DNA of 64,000 nt from Streptomyces tuirus (GCF_014701095.1 NZ_AP023439.1:434001-498000), one strand, 5' to 3'. Counted from the first letter of the stretch, positions 35,482 to 43,755 are shown. The notes: generated from the sequence alone by a model not told the origin. Translations and numbers: made by a program.

Positions 35482-36080
35482 CGGGGCTCCAGGGCCACGG
35501 CTGAGCGTTCCTTCAGATGATGGATCAGGGCGACGAGGACGTCCCGGCTGGAGGCCCGGTCGCGGGCGTCGAAGGTCACGACCGGGGTGTGCTCGGGGAT
35601 GTCCAGGGCGTCCCGGATCTCCTCGGCCGGGTAGTTCCGGGAGTCGGGGAAGACGTTCAGCGCGACGACGAAGGGCACCTCCTGCCGCTCCATCTCCTCG
35701 ATCGCCCGGAAACTGGACTCCAGGCGGCGGGTGTCCACCAGGACGATCGCGCCGAGCGCCCCCTTGAACAGCCCGTTCCACAGGAACCAGAACCGCTCCT
35801 GTCCGGGGGTGCCGAACAGGTACAGCACCAGGCTCTCGTTGATGCCGATCTTGCCGAAGTCCAGGCTGACGGTGGTCTGTGTCTTGTCGGCGACACCGAT
35901 GAGATGGTCGACGTCGGCACTGGCCTGGGTGAGGGTCTCCTCGGTGGTGAGCGGCTTGATGTCGCTGACCGAGCGGACCATGGTGGTCTTCCCGGTGCCG
36001 AAGCCGCCGGCGATCATCACCTTCACCGAACGGGTGTCCCCGGCCGAGCCTCCGGGTTGGTCAAAGCCTTTCAAGTCCAC
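35478..36080 (-). CDS. cvnD: conservon GTPase CvnD
   Basis: A 200-residue Ras-like small GTPase. The P-loop is GGFGTGKTT (about residues 25-33), switch II is FGTPGQERFWFLW, and the G4 position reads ALNVFPDS, so the usual NKxD is replaced as in the MglA-like/conservon GTPases. The GTG at 36080 is chosen because AGGAGGTACTCA ends directly before it; the preceding in-frame codons are that site itself. It overlaps cvnC by 20 bp and the P450 by 4 bp. In conservons CvnD works with the CvnA kinase-like sensor and CvnB/CvnC as a membrane-linked, G-protein-like complex. Confidence 0.93.
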   Translation of the reverse strand: MDLKGFDQPGGSAGDTRSVKVMIAGGFGTGKTTMVRSVSDIKPLTTEETLTQASADVDHLIGVADKTQTTVSLDFGKIGINESLVLYLFGTPGQERFWFLWNGLFKGALGAIVLVDTRRLESSFRAIEEMERQEVPFVVALNVFPDSRNYPAEEIRDALDIPEHTPVVTFDARDRASSRDVLVALIHHLKERSAVALEPR

Positions 36081-36432
36081 TGAGTACCTCCTCAAGGAGC
36101 GCGAGGTCGGGCCCGCGACCGGCGTTGTGCGCCGGAATGGGGTTACGGGCTTCGACGCGACCTGCGTCCAGCAGGTCCGACAGCAGCACCGCCAGAATGT
36201 TGAAGGGGAGCCCGAGGTGAGCGCCGAGCTCGGCGACCGAGAGCGGGTCGCGGCAGCGACGGAGGATCTCCTCGTGCTCGTGCTGCATGCCCGTTAACGG
36301 GGCGGCGCGGGAGACGACGAGAGTCGCCACGTCGAGGCTCGACGCCGAACCGCCCGGTCCGCTGCGCCCGCCGGTGAGGACGTAGTAGCGCTCGAGACCG
36401 GACGGGTCCGACGGTCTGCGGGGAGCACTCAT
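36061..36432 (-). CDS. cvnC: conservon DUF742 protein CvnC
   Basis: A 123-residue DUF742 protein. It has the family's N-terminal PSGLERYYVLTGGRS...LDVATLVVSRA and the winged-helix-like ILRRCRDPLSVAELGAHLGLPFNILAVLLSDLLDAGRVEA segment. The helix-turn-helix may serve protein contact rather than DNA binding. The ATG overlaps the cvnB stop (ATGA), and its own end overlaps cvnD by 20 bp, so translation of cvnB-C-D is coupled. Confidence 0.92.
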   Translation of the reverse strand: MSAPRRPSDPSGLERYYVLTGGRSGPGGSASSLDVATLVVSRAAPLTGMQHEHEEILRRCRDPLSVAELGAHLGLPFNILAVLLSDLLDAGRVEARNPIPAHNAGRGPDLALLEEVLSGLERL

Positions 36433-36839
36433 CCAGAGTGCTCCTCCAGGCGCGGAGTGGTGCCGAGGAGCTCACCCATCCTGCGGGCCAGGTCCCTCAT
36501 CTGGTGGCCGAGCAGGCCCTGGTCGAGGCCTTCCCTGGCGAGGACGCCGAGGTATGTCTCCACACCCGCGCGCACGACGAAGAGGTGCCCGCCGTCCACC
36601 TCGATCATCGCGAGGCGCAGTTGCCCGGCGTACTTGGGGAACTGCTCGGCGACCGGCTGGGCCAGGGCCTGCAGGCCGGCCACCACGGCGGCGAAGCGGT
36701 CGACGTCGTCGGGGTCTTCGGCGCCGTAGGAGGTGATGGCCTTGCCGTCGCTGGAGGCCACGAGGGCGAAGCGGATCTCCTGGATGCTCTCGACGAGATC
36801 GCGGAGCGCCCAGCTCACATCTGTTCCAGGTTGCGTCAT
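36429..36839 (-). CDS. cvnB: conservon roadblock/LC7 protein CvnB
   Basis: A 136-residue roadblock/LC7-domain protein: DVSWALRDLVESIQEIRFALVASSDGKAITSYG, then FAAVVAGLQALAQPVAEQF and HLFVVRAGVETYLGVLARE. Proteins of this fold regulate partner GTPases, here CvnD, in the manner of MglB with MglA. The ATG at 36839 lies 4 bp after the cvnA stop. The reading frame stays open upstream, but only through the antisense-like overlap with cvnA. Confidence 0.93.
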   Translation of the reverse strand: MTQPGTDVSWALRDLVESIQEIRFALVASSDGKAITSYGAEDPDDVDRFAAVVAGLQALAQPVAEQFPKYAGQLRLAMIEVDGGHLFVVRAGVETYLGVLAREGLDQGLLGHQMRDLARRMGELLGTTPRLEEHSG

Positions 36840-36843
36840 GGGA

Positions 36844-38562
36844 CTAGTCGCTCTCTTCGGTGCGGTGCTCGGTGTACTCGCGGCCGGCGAGGGTGTCGCC
36901 TTCGCCGGCCGCCTCGGAGGCCTCCGCCGCGTCGCGCCCGGCGGTGGCGAAGGCGGCGAGCCCCGAGAAGGACGCGTCCGGCGGGACGGCGGCCACCGTG
37001 CTCCGGTCGGCCGGCCTGGGCGCCTCCGTCTCGTTCCGCTTGCTGCGGCGCCGGGGCAGTCCGCCGGGCGTGGTCTCCACGGTCTCGGGCTGTCCGGCCC
37101 GTGGTTCGGGTTCGGCGAGCGTCTCGCGGACCGGGGCGGGCGCGGCGGTGCGGGCCTCCGGGGCGGGGGCGGCCGGTACCGTCGCGGTCGTGGGCAGCGG
37201 GCTGAAGTACTTGTGCGGCACCACGACCACCACGGAGGTTCCGAGCCACGGTGAGTCCGCGAAGGTGACGCGGATGCCGTAGCGGCGGGCGAGTGCGCCG
37301 ACGACGCGCAGGCCGATGTTGGCGTCCTCGGTGATGCCGCCGAGGCCCGCGCCGGGCGCGGTGCCCGCGAGGGCATGCTCGGCCTCGCGCTTCTTCTCCT
37401 CACTCAGGCCCTTGCCGGAGTCCTGGATCTCGATGCCGACGCCGTTGGGGACCTCCTTGCCGGAGATGAGCACCGGCTCGGTGGGTGGCGAGTAGCGGGC
37501 CGCGTTGTCCAGGAGGTGGGCGAGGACCAGCGTGAGGTGGTCGACGAGGCCGCCGTCGACGCCGAGTTCGGGCAGGTGGCGGACCTGGATCCGGTGGAAG
37601 TCCTTGATCCGGCCGATGCCGCCGCGCACCACGCTGAGCAGCCGCTGCGGTTCCTGCCACTGCCGACCGGGCCGGTCCGAGCCGCCGAGCACACCGATGC
37701 TCGCGGCCAGCGAGTCGGCGGGGCCGAGCTCCTGGTCGAGCTCCATCAGGCCCCGGGCGACGGCCGGCAGCCGGCCGTGCTCGCCCTGCATCTCGTGCAG
37801 CCGGCCCCGGAGCTTGCTGGTCAGGACGTGGATGCGGTTGCCGATGCTGATCACGGCCTGCTCGGCGGAGGTGGAGCGGTCGAACTCCGCCTCCAGACCG
37901 ATCAAGGACGTGCGCAGCAGCTTGCGCAGTTCGGCCTGGAGTTCCGAGCTGACCTTGGCGCACTGGTTGACCGTGGGCAGCAGGTCGTCGATGGCGTCGC
38001 CGGAGCGCAACTTCTCCATCGCGTCGGGCAGTTGCTCGTCGGCGAGCCGGGCGACCGCGGCGAGCTGGTGGGAGAGCTGCTCCTGCCAGACCGCGGCCTG
38101 GTCGGCGAGCTGGGCCTCATACGAGGTGGCCTGCTCGGTCAGCCGCTCCTCATAGGCCCGGGACCGCTCGGCGAGCTGCGACTCGTACGTGGCGCTCTGG
38201 TCGGCCAGACGCCGCTCGTACGTCGCGTTCTGCTCGTTGAGCTGGGATTCCAGGCCGGCGCGATCGGCGGCGAACTTCCGTTCCATTCCCGCTACATGCT
38301 GCTGCCACTGCTGGTTGTGCTCGGCCTGCGTGGTGCGGAAGGAACCCTCCGCGCGGTGCAGTTGAGCCCTGGTGCGCAGCAGCAGGCGTACGCACACGGT
38401 GCCGGCAGCCGTCGCCGCGACGCCGGCGACGGCCACGGTTATTCGCTCCGAGCTCATGAACGTGGCGGCAACGGTCCCGCCTCCCAAGCCCAGCGGCATC
38501 AACCACCAGCTGTACCAGGCGACAGGGGCCCGCGCCGCCGGTGGCGGAGTGGCGAGTTCCAT
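36844..38562 (-). CDS. cvnA: conservon sensor histidine-kinase-like protein CvnA
   Basis: A 572-residue membrane sensor, first gene of the conservon. Two N-terminal membrane helices (about residues 14-38 and 42-64) are followed by a long coiled coil. In it, YESQLAERSRA-type 11-residue units repeat with aromatics at about 115, 126, 137, 148 and 159. After a dimerisation-like helix block, the HATPase_c domain shows HLLDNAARYSPP (N box) and IEIQDSGKGLS (G1). The tail (about 460-572) is Pro/Ala/Glu-rich and disordered. No clear phospho-acceptor His motif is visible, as in other CvnA proteins. The ATG at 38562 has GAAGG 6 nt upstream; two earlier in-frame ATGs are less well placed. Confidence 0.9.
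   Translation of the reverse strand: MELATPPPAARAPVAWYSWWLMPLGLGGGTVAATFMSSERITVAVAGVAATAAGTVCVRLLLRTRAQLHRAEGSFRTTQAEHNQQWQQHVAGMERKFAADRAGLESQLNEQNATYERRLADQSATYESQLAERSRAYEERLTEQATSYEAQLADQAAVWQEQLSHQLAAVARLADEQLPDAMEKLRSGDAIDDLLPTVNQCAKVSSELQAELRKLLRTSLIGLEAEFDRSTSAEQAVISIGNRIHVLTSKLRGRLHEMQGEHGRLPAVARGLMELDQELGPADSLAASIGVLGGSDRPGRQWQEPQRLLSVVRGGIGRIKDFHRIQVRHLPELGVDGGLVDHLTLVLAHLLDNAARYSPPTEPVLISGKEVPNGVGIEIQDSGKGLSEEKKREAEHALAGTAPGAGLGGITEDANIGLRVVGALARRYGIRVTFADSPWLGTSVVVVVPHKYFSPLPTTATVPAAPAPEARTAAPAPVRETLAEPEPRAGQPETVETTPGGLPRRRSKRNETEAPRPADRSTVAAVPPDASFSGLAAFATAGRDAAEASEAAGEGDTLAGREYTEHRTEESD
38044..38220. repeat. 33-bp / 11-residue coding repeats in cvnA
   Basis: Five consecutive 33-bp units encode 11-residue blocks that start with Tyr (last one Trp), such as YERRLADQSAT and YESQLAERSRA. 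The period fits a hendecad coiled coil. Confidence 0.7.
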
Positions 38563-38851
38563 CTGCATCCTTCGAAGCAACACGAACGAACAGGGGGGGG
38601 TGTTGGACCGCACTCATGAGTACGCACCGCGAGTCGACTGGACGCGATCGCGTCAACTCGCAGCGCCGATCGGAACCTTATCGGGTTTGGACCCGAAAGG
38701 ATCAATCGCGGCCACCTGCTGGACGTGAGGGTTCCGTCACGCTCCGAAAGAAGGCAACAGGTCGACAAATGACTTTGCCGTCACTGGAGTTGATCGCGTG
38801 TCAGGCGAAACGTCACCCCGCGCACCCTGCCGCGCGCCGAGGCCGCGGAGG
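38563..38851. other. promoter region of the conservon
   Basis: About 289 bp between cvnA and the end of the GlxA-type gene. It contains a G run (CAGGGGGGGGTGTTGG) directly upstream of cvnA and a less G+C-rich patch (CGGAACCTTATCGGGTTTGG, AAATGACTTTGCCGTCACTGG) that probably holds the promoter. No gene was seen. Confidence 0.4.
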
Positions 38852-39796
38852 TCAGCGGGCGGTCTGGAACGTGCGGCGGTAGGCCTGCGGGGAGACCCCG
38901 ATCGCCGCGTTCAGGTGCTGGCGCAGGGACGCGCCGGTCGCGAAGCCGACCCGGCCGGCGATCTGGTCCACTGTCAGATCGCTGGACTCGAGCAGATGCC
39001 GGGCCCGGACCACGCGCTGCTGGATCAGCCAGCGGCCGGGGCTGAGGCCCACCTCGTCGTGGAAACGGCGGGCGAAGGTGCGCTGGCTCATCCGGGCATG
39101 GCCGGAGAGATCGGCGAGAGTGAGCGGTTCACCGAGGCGTTCCAGGGCCCAGGCGCGGGTGGCGGCGGTGCTGGCGGCGCCCTGCTCGGGGACGGGCTGC
39201 TCGATGTACTGGGCCTGGCCTCCGTCCCGGAAGGGCGGGACGACGCAGCGGCGGGCGACGCTGTTGGCCAGCCGGCTGCCGTGGTCCTTGCGGACGAGGT
39301 GCAGGCAGATGTCCACGCCGGAGGCGGCCCCGGCGGACGTGAGGAACGGGTGGTCGTCGACGAACAGCACGTCCGGGTCGAGGTCGACGCGCGGGAACAT
39401 GCGCCGGAACCGGTCGGCGACCTGCCAGTGGGTGGTCGCCCGGCGCCCGTCGAGGAGGCCGGCGGCGGCGAGGACGAAGGCGCCGGTGCAGATCGAGACG
39501 ATGCGGGTGCCGGGGCGGATGAGCGCGAGCGCGGCCAGAACGTCGTCGGACACCTCGTCGGCCAGGCGGGAGGGCGCCACGGGCGCGATCACCACCGTGC
39601 CTGCCGTGGCCAGGGCTTCGGGGCCGTGCTCCACGGTGACGCCGAAGTCCGCGTTGGTGCGCACCAGACGGCCGTCGACCGAGCAGGTGATGACCTCGTA
39701 GCGGCCGTCGGCCGCGCCGAGGATCCGGCTGGGGATGCCCAACTCGAAGGGGTAGACCCCGTCCAGGGCCAGGACCACCACTCGCTCACGTCGCAT
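38852..39796 (-). CDS. GlxA-type regulator (DJ-1/PfpI domain + AraC HTH)
   Basis: A 314-residue regulator. The N-terminal DJ-1/PfpI-like domain (about 1-180; RVVVLALDGVYPFELGIPSRILG, IVSICTGAFVLAAAGLLDG with the nucleophile-elbow Cys) is followed by an AraC-type DNA-binding domain (about 215-314; LADLSGHARMSQRTFARRFHDEVGLSPGRWL and IAGRVGFATGASLRQHLNAAIGVSPQAYR). Such GlxA-family proteins typically activate a nearby catabolic or redox gene. It is divergent from the quinone oxidoreductase gene with 71 bp between starts, which is its likely target. Confidence 0.92.
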   Translation of the reverse strand: MRRERVVVLALDGVYPFELGIPSRILGAADGRYEVITCSVDGRLVRTNADFGVTVEHGPEALATAGTVVIAPVAPSRLADEVSDDVLAALALIRPGTRIVSICTGAFVLAAAGLLDGRRATTHWQVADRFRRMFPRVDLDPDVLFVDDHPFLTSAGAASGVDICLHLVRKDHGSRLANSVARRCVVPPFRDGGQAQYIEQPVPEQGAASTAATRAWALERLGEPLTLADLSGHARMSQRTFARRFHDEVGLSPGRWLIQQRVVRARHLLESSDLTVDQIAGRVGFATGASLRQHLNAAIGVSPQAYRRTFQTAR

Positions 39797-39867
39797 GGCA
39801 CGATTCTATCGAAGGTTGGCAATCTTGCCATTGGCGGGGTGCGTGCGGACCGGCAGGCTGGTTGACC

Positions 39868-40818
39868 ATGAGCACACAGAACACGATGCGAGCCATCAGC
39901 CAGGACGTCCTCGGCGGTCCCGAGGTGCTGAAGGAAGTGGAGATCGAGCGCCCGGTACCGAAGCCGAACGAGGTGCTGGTCCGGGTACGGGCCGCCGGCG
40001 TCAACCCGACCGACTGGAAGCACCGCGCGACCGGCGGGTTCCTGGGCGAGCCGCCCTTCGTCCTGGGCTGGGACGTCTCCGGGGTGGTGGAGGCGGTCGG
40101 CATCGGCGTCGTGGCTTTCGCGCCGGGGGACGAGGTCTTCGGCATGCTGCCCTACCCCTACGGGCACGGCTCGCACGCCGAGTACGTCATCGCCCCCGTG
40201 CGCGCCCTGACCCGGAAGCCGGCCGGGGTCGACCACACCCAGGCGGGGGCGCTGCCGCTGGTCTCGCTCACCGCCTGGCAGGCGCTGACCGAGCACGCGG
40301 ACCTCCAGCCGGGTCAGCGGGTGCTGATCCACGCCGCGGCCGGCGGGGTGGGGCACGTGGCGGTGCAGATCGCCAAGGCGCGCGGCGCGTATGTGATCGG
40401 CACGGCGAGCGCGGGCAAGCACGAGTTCCTGCGCTCGATCGGCGTCGACGAGACGATCGACTACCGCGAGACGGACGTCACCGAGGCCGTGAAGGACGTC
40501 GACGTCGTGCTGGACACGATCGGCGGCGACAACGCCCTGCACTCACTGCGTGTGCTGCGCCCCGGCGGTGTCCTGGTGTCGATCCTCCCCGTCGGCTCGG
40601 ACGACCTCTACGAGGAGGCCGATCGGCTCGGCGTGCGTGCCCTGCGGATGCTGGTGGACGCCGACCGCAGCGGCATGGAGGCGATCGCGGACCTGATCGA
40701 GACGGGCAGGCTGCGCGCCACGATCGCCGGCACCTTCCCCCTGGCCGAGGCGGCCGAGGCACACACCCTCGGCGACACGGGCCGCACGACGGGGAAGCTG
40801 GTGCTGGTGAACGACTGA
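39868..40818 (+). CDS. zinc-free NADP-dependent quinone oxidoreductase (MDR family)
   Basis: A 316-residue medium-chain dehydrogenase/reductase without the zinc ligands. The GroES-like N-terminus (VRVRAAGVNPTDWKHRATGG) is followed by the quinone-reductase signature HAAAGGVGHVAVQIAKARGAYVIGTAS (nucleotide-binding GGVGH) and the C-terminal catalytic helix. Members reduce quinones or enones with NADPH. The ATG at 39868 is taken; an in-frame TTG two codons earlier is possible. It is divergent from the GlxA-type regulator. Confidence 0.9.
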   Translation: MSTQNTMRAISQDVLGGPEVLKEVEIERPVPKPNEVLVRVRAAGVNPTDWKHRATGGFLGEPPFVLGWDVSGVVEAVGIGVVAFAPGDEVFGMLPYPYGHGSHAEYVIAPVRALTRKPAGVDHTQAGALPLVSLTAWQALTEHADLQPGQRVLIHAAAGGVGHVAVQIAKARGAYVIGTASAGKHEFLRSIGVDETIDYRETDVTEAVKDVDVVLDTIGGDNALHSLRVLRPGGVLVSILPVGSDDLYEEADRLGVRALRMLVDADRSGMEAIADLIETGRLRATIAGTFPLAEAAEAHTLGDTGRTTGKLVLVND

Positions 40819-40839
40819 GCCGGACCGCGGCGGGCGGTT

Positions 40840-41160
40840 TCAGAACGTCAGGACCGGCTTGATCGTCTTGCCGAGCGCATGTCCTGGACCGCGCGGTCGA
40901 TGTCCTCGAAGGGATGGGTGCTGATCAGGCGGTGCAGGGGGAGGCGGCCGTCCTTCAGCAGGTGGACCAGGGCCGGGATCATGGTCCGGGTCTCGCTGTC
41001 GCCGAAGGTGAGGCCGACGATCCGCTTGCCGCCGAGGAGGCCGTTGACGTCCAGGGCGACCTCGGTGCCGAAGGGCGGTGCGCCGACGACGACCAGGGTG
41101 CCGCGGGCGGCGAGCGCGTCGACGCCCTGGCGCAGGACGCCGGCGTGGCCCGTGGTCGTC
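40840..41160 (-). pseudogene. remnant of a zinc-type alcohol dehydrogenase
   Basis: Only the C-terminal part of a medium-chain alcohol dehydrogenase remains: TTTGHAGVLRQGVDALAARG, GTLVVVGAPPFGTEVALDVNGLL, FGDSETRTMIPALVHLLKDGRLPL and FEDIDRAVQDMRS. The 5' two-thirds, including the zinc site, are missing; upstream of about 41160 the frame runs into the antisense of the MarR remnant. Near the 3' end, at about 40870-40873, a base seems lost. The present frame ends ARRSSRS, while the neighbouring frame reads KTIKPVLTF to a TGA at 40840-40842, the normal end of this family. The gene is therefore broken twice. Confidence 0.8.
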
Positions 41161-41190
41161 GTCCTGGGCGCGCCGCCGGTCTCGGGTTTC

Positions 41191-41559
41191 GTGCGCTCAC
41201 ACCTCGACGAGCTGGTCAGACCTTCCGGGATCACCGCGCTTCAGTACACGGCGCTGACCGTGCTGGAACGGCACGACGGGCTGTCCGCGGCCCAGCCGGC
41301 GCGCGACTCCTTCGTCACCGCCCAGTCGATCGCGGACCTGGTCCGCTCCCTGGAGGGCCGCGGACTCGTACGCCGCGAGCGCAACCCCCGCAGCCGCAGG
41401 GAGTTGCTGATCCTGCTCACCGACTCGAGCCGTGAGCTGCCGGCCCGGCACGCCGGGCCCGTCCGGGAGCTGGAGGAACGGATGGTGCGCGACCTCACCG
41501 CGCATCAGACCGCGCAGTTCCGCCAAGCGCTCACCAAGGCCTGGCACGCCCTGTCGTAA
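41191..41559 (+). pseudogene. N-terminally truncated MarR-family regulator
   Basis: The frame encodes the winged-helix core and tail of a MarR protein: RSHLDELVRPSGITALQYTALTVLERHDGLSAAQ, the recognition helix SFVTAQSIADLVRSLEGRGLVRRERNPRSRRELLILLTD, and the C-terminal dimerisation helix. The first dimerisation helix is missing, since the sequence before GFVRSH belongs to the antisense of the dehydrogenase remnant. Two Pro residues (AAQPARDS, ELPARHAG) stand where Leu is expected. A GTG at 41191 could start a 122-residue protein, but without the N-terminal helix it probably cannot dimerise properly. Confidence 0.62.
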
Positions 41560-41765
41560 CCCGGCCGGGACTCCGCGACGCGCCCCCGGAATCGCACCCG
41601 CGCACGCCCCGGCGTGAACCTCGGCCAACTCGGCCGGAATTCAAAGACATATGTCAATCGAACATGCTCAAATTCACTCGTTGGAGGGTAACTTGCAGAG
41701 CGGGGAACGGCGTTGAGGCCGTCACCCCTCCCCCACGCACGGAGCAGGCTGGAGGCGATCTCGTC

Positions 41766-42143
41766 GTGCGGCAGGAACCTGCACCGCTCACCCGGCATCT
41801 GCGCGTCCGCCAGGAACGGGGGCACACGGTGCTGGAGTTCCGCGGCGAGATCGACCTCGCCGCGGCCTCGGAGATCGCCCCGCACCTGGACCGGGAGACC
41901 GCCCGCCCCGCCGCCCGCATCGTGATCGACCTGAGCCGGATCGACTTCTTCGACTGCTCCGGCCTGCGGCTGCTGTACCGGGCCCGCAGCCGGGTGCTCG
42001 ACCGGCGGGGCCAGATGCTGCTCGTCTGCGCCCACCCGCTGACGCTGCGCGTCCTGCGGATCACCGGCCTGTCCCGGCTGCTGCCTCCGCAGCCGACGCT
42101 GGACGCCGCCCTGGAGCAGCCCGAGGCGACGTCCCGGCCCTGA
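41766..42143 (+). CDS. STAS-domain anti-sigma factor antagonist
   Basis: A protein of about 125 residues with one STAS domain: GHTVLEFRGEIDLAAASEIAPHL, then IVIDLSRIDFFDCSGLRLLYRAR. The phospho-acceptor Ser is in DCSGLRLL. Such anti-anti-sigma proteins bind HATPase-type anti-sigma kinases when unphosphorylated, freeing a sigma factor; SpoIIE phosphatases reactivate them. The GTG at 41766 has GGAGG 10 nt upstream and gives a normal N-terminal length. An in-frame ATG at 41664 is possible but has no ribosome site. No anti-sigma gene lies beside it. Confidence 0.85.
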   Translation: MRQEPAPLTRHLRVRQERGHTVLEFRGEIDLAAASEIAPHLDRETARPAARIVIDLSRIDFFDCSGLRLLYRARSRVLDRRGQMLLVCAHPLTLRVLRITGLSRLLPPQPTLDAALEQPEATSRP

Positions 42144-42248
42144 CGGATGTGCGCCCCGCGTGCTTCCTCCCACGTCGTCCCGTCGTCAACTCGGCGGTCT
42201 GGCAGGGGGTGTGGCGGGCATCCGGACAGTAGGAAGGAGGGCCGTCGC

Positions 42249-42911
42249 ATGACGACTCCCGTCAAGCGCCTCCCCAGGCGCATGCCCGGCTGGGCGAAGG
42301 TGGTGGCCGCACTCGTGCTGGTGCTGGTGGTGTTCTTCGCCGGGCTCCGGCTGAGCGTGCTCCCGGGCCTGAAGGACCTGTTCGGTACCGAGACGCACGA
42401 CCGGTCCGGTCCCGCGCTGCTGAAGTCCGTCCAGGACATCAGCCGCTACGACGCCGCCTCCGGCAACTTCCAGGTCGTCGTGGACCTGGAGAAGGACGCC
42501 AAGCTCCTGCCCGACGCGATCCGCGGCACCCGCACCCTGTACGTCGGGGCCGGCACCGTCGACGCCTACGTCGACCTGGGCAAGGTCGGCGAGGACGACG
42601 TGAAGGTCAACGGCGACCGCACGTCCGCCACGCTCCGGCTGCCCCACGCCCAACTGGGCAAGCCCGCCCTCGACCCCGACCGCTCCTACGCGGTGTCCAA
42701 GCAGCGCGGTCTCCTCGACCGCCTCGGCGACCTCTTCTCGGACAACCCCAACGGTGAGCAGGCCGTGCAGAAGCTCGCGGTGCGGCACATCGGCGACGCG
42801 GCGAAGGAGAGCGAGCTGACCGCTCGGGCCGAGTCGAACACCACCGGCATGCTCGAAGGCCTGCTGCGCTCCCTGGGCTTCAAGGAGGTGCGTGTGTCGT
42901 ACGGGAGCTGA
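42249..42911 (+). CDS. DUF4230 membrane-anchored protein
   Basis: A 220-residue protein with one N-terminal membrane anchor (WAKVVAALVLVLVVFFAGLRLSVLPGL, about residues 15-41) and an extracytoplasmic domain of the DUF4230 type (LLKSVQDISRYDAASGNFQVVVDLEKDAKLLPD, then TLYVGAGTVDAYVDLGKVGEDDVKV). The function of DUF4230 is unknown. AGGAAGGAGG precedes the ATG. It follows the STAS gene by about 105 bp on the same strand. Confidence 0.87.
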   Translation: MTTPVKRLPRRMPGWAKVVAALVLVLVVFFAGLRLSVLPGLKDLFGTETHDRSGPALLKSVQDISRYDAASGNFQVVVDLEKDAKLLPDAIRGTRTLYVGAGTVDAYVDLGKVGEDDVKVNGDRTSATLRLPHAQLGKPALDPDRSYAVSKQRGLLDRLGDLFSDNPNGEQAVQKLAVRHIGDAAKESELTARAESNTTGMLEGLLRSLGFKEVRVSYGS

Positions 42912-43174
42912 TCAGTTCCCGGGGACCCCGGGCAGGGCCAGTCCTTCCAGCAGCGAGGGGGTCACCAAGTACCGCCCCGGCCGCGGGACGCGGCCGCGCG
43001 CGGCGGCTCCCCGCCGGGAGTGCTCCCGCGGATCGGGGGCAAACCGAGGGGTGGGCACGGTCCCCGGCGACACCGCCGGGGACCGTGGCCGGGAATCACC
43101 CCCCACGGCATCGTCGGCCGGCCCGGGGGTAACCGCCCTGTCACGCAGGGACGTTGAAGACTGGAGGACTCCCC
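42912..43174. other. intergenic region before the VanZ gene
   Basis: About 263 bp, G+C-rich, with GGGACGCGGCCGCGCGCGGC-type runs and short inverted repeats around CCCCGGGGAC and CCGGGGACCG. Any terminator for the DUF4230 gene is not clean. No coding frame is credible. Confidence 0.35.
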
Positions 43175-43738
43175 ATGGCCAGTGCAGCCTCACGTACCCG
43201 GACCACCGGGTCCGGGAGCGAGCGACGCCCGCTCCCGTTGCCCGTCCGGCTGCTGGCGATGCTGTGCGCGTTCACGTTCATGGTGGCCTTCGCCGTGGTG
43301 CTGGCCCGGCTGACCCTGCAACCCTCGCCCGCCTCGGAGGCGCTGACCCACAGCAATCTCCAGCCGGGCAGCTCCCTCAAGGCCTACCTCGACCAGCCCG
43401 AACTGCGGGACGCCGTCAAGCAGATCGGCGGCAACATCCTGCTGGGCATTCCCTTCGGCGTCCTCGTGCCCGTGGTCGCCCCCCGCACCCGCGGCATCCT
43501 GCGCGTACTGCTGCTGACCGCCATCGTGATGCTCCTGGTGGAGTTCGCCCAGGGCGCCCTGGTCACCGGCCGCGCCTTCGACATCGACGACGTCATCCTC
43601 AACACGTCGGGCGCGCTCATCGGTTACCTGCTCCTCGGGCGCCGTCTCAGCAGGGCCGTGCACGCGCGCAAGCCGCGCCCGGGCCGGGCGGAGAAGAAGC
43701 CGTCGGCGGAGAAGAAGCCGTCAGCGGGCAAGGCCTAG
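43175..43738 (+). CDS. VanZ-family membrane protein
   Basis: A 187-residue membrane protein with about four spans. The VanZ pattern is seen in LKAYLDQPELRDAVKQIGGNILLGIPFGVLVPVVAP and FAQGALVTGRAFDIDDVILNTSGALIGYLLL (the conserved DxxDxxxNxxG). VanZ proteins confer low-level teicoplanin resistance by an unclear route, and most members have unknown roles. The C-terminal 25 residues are basic with a repeated AEKKPSA. The ATG at 43175 has GGAGGACT upstream; a start seven codons earlier lacks a site. Confidence 0.88.
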   Translation: MASAASRTRTTGSGSERRPLPLPVRLLAMLCAFTFMVAFAVVLARLTLQPSPASEALTHSNLQPGSSLKAYLDQPELRDAVKQIGGNILLGIPFGVLVPVVAPRTRGILRVLLLTAIVMLLVEFAQGALVTGRAFDIDDVILNTSGALIGYLLLGRRLSRAVHARKPRPGRAEKKPSAEKKPSAGKA

Positions 43739-43755
43739 GGCCCGGCGGGCCCTAG
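43735..43755. terminator. bidirectional hairpin containing both stop codons
   Basis: CTAGGGCCC and GGGCCCTAG form a perfect 9-bp stem around GGC. The TAG of the VanZ gene and the TAG of the opposing small gene both lie inside it. Confidence 0.65.

Noticed and set aside
36081..36095. Upstream TTG as the cvnD start
   Set aside because: Those codons are the AGGAGG ribosome site itself; the GTG at 36080 is correctly spaced.
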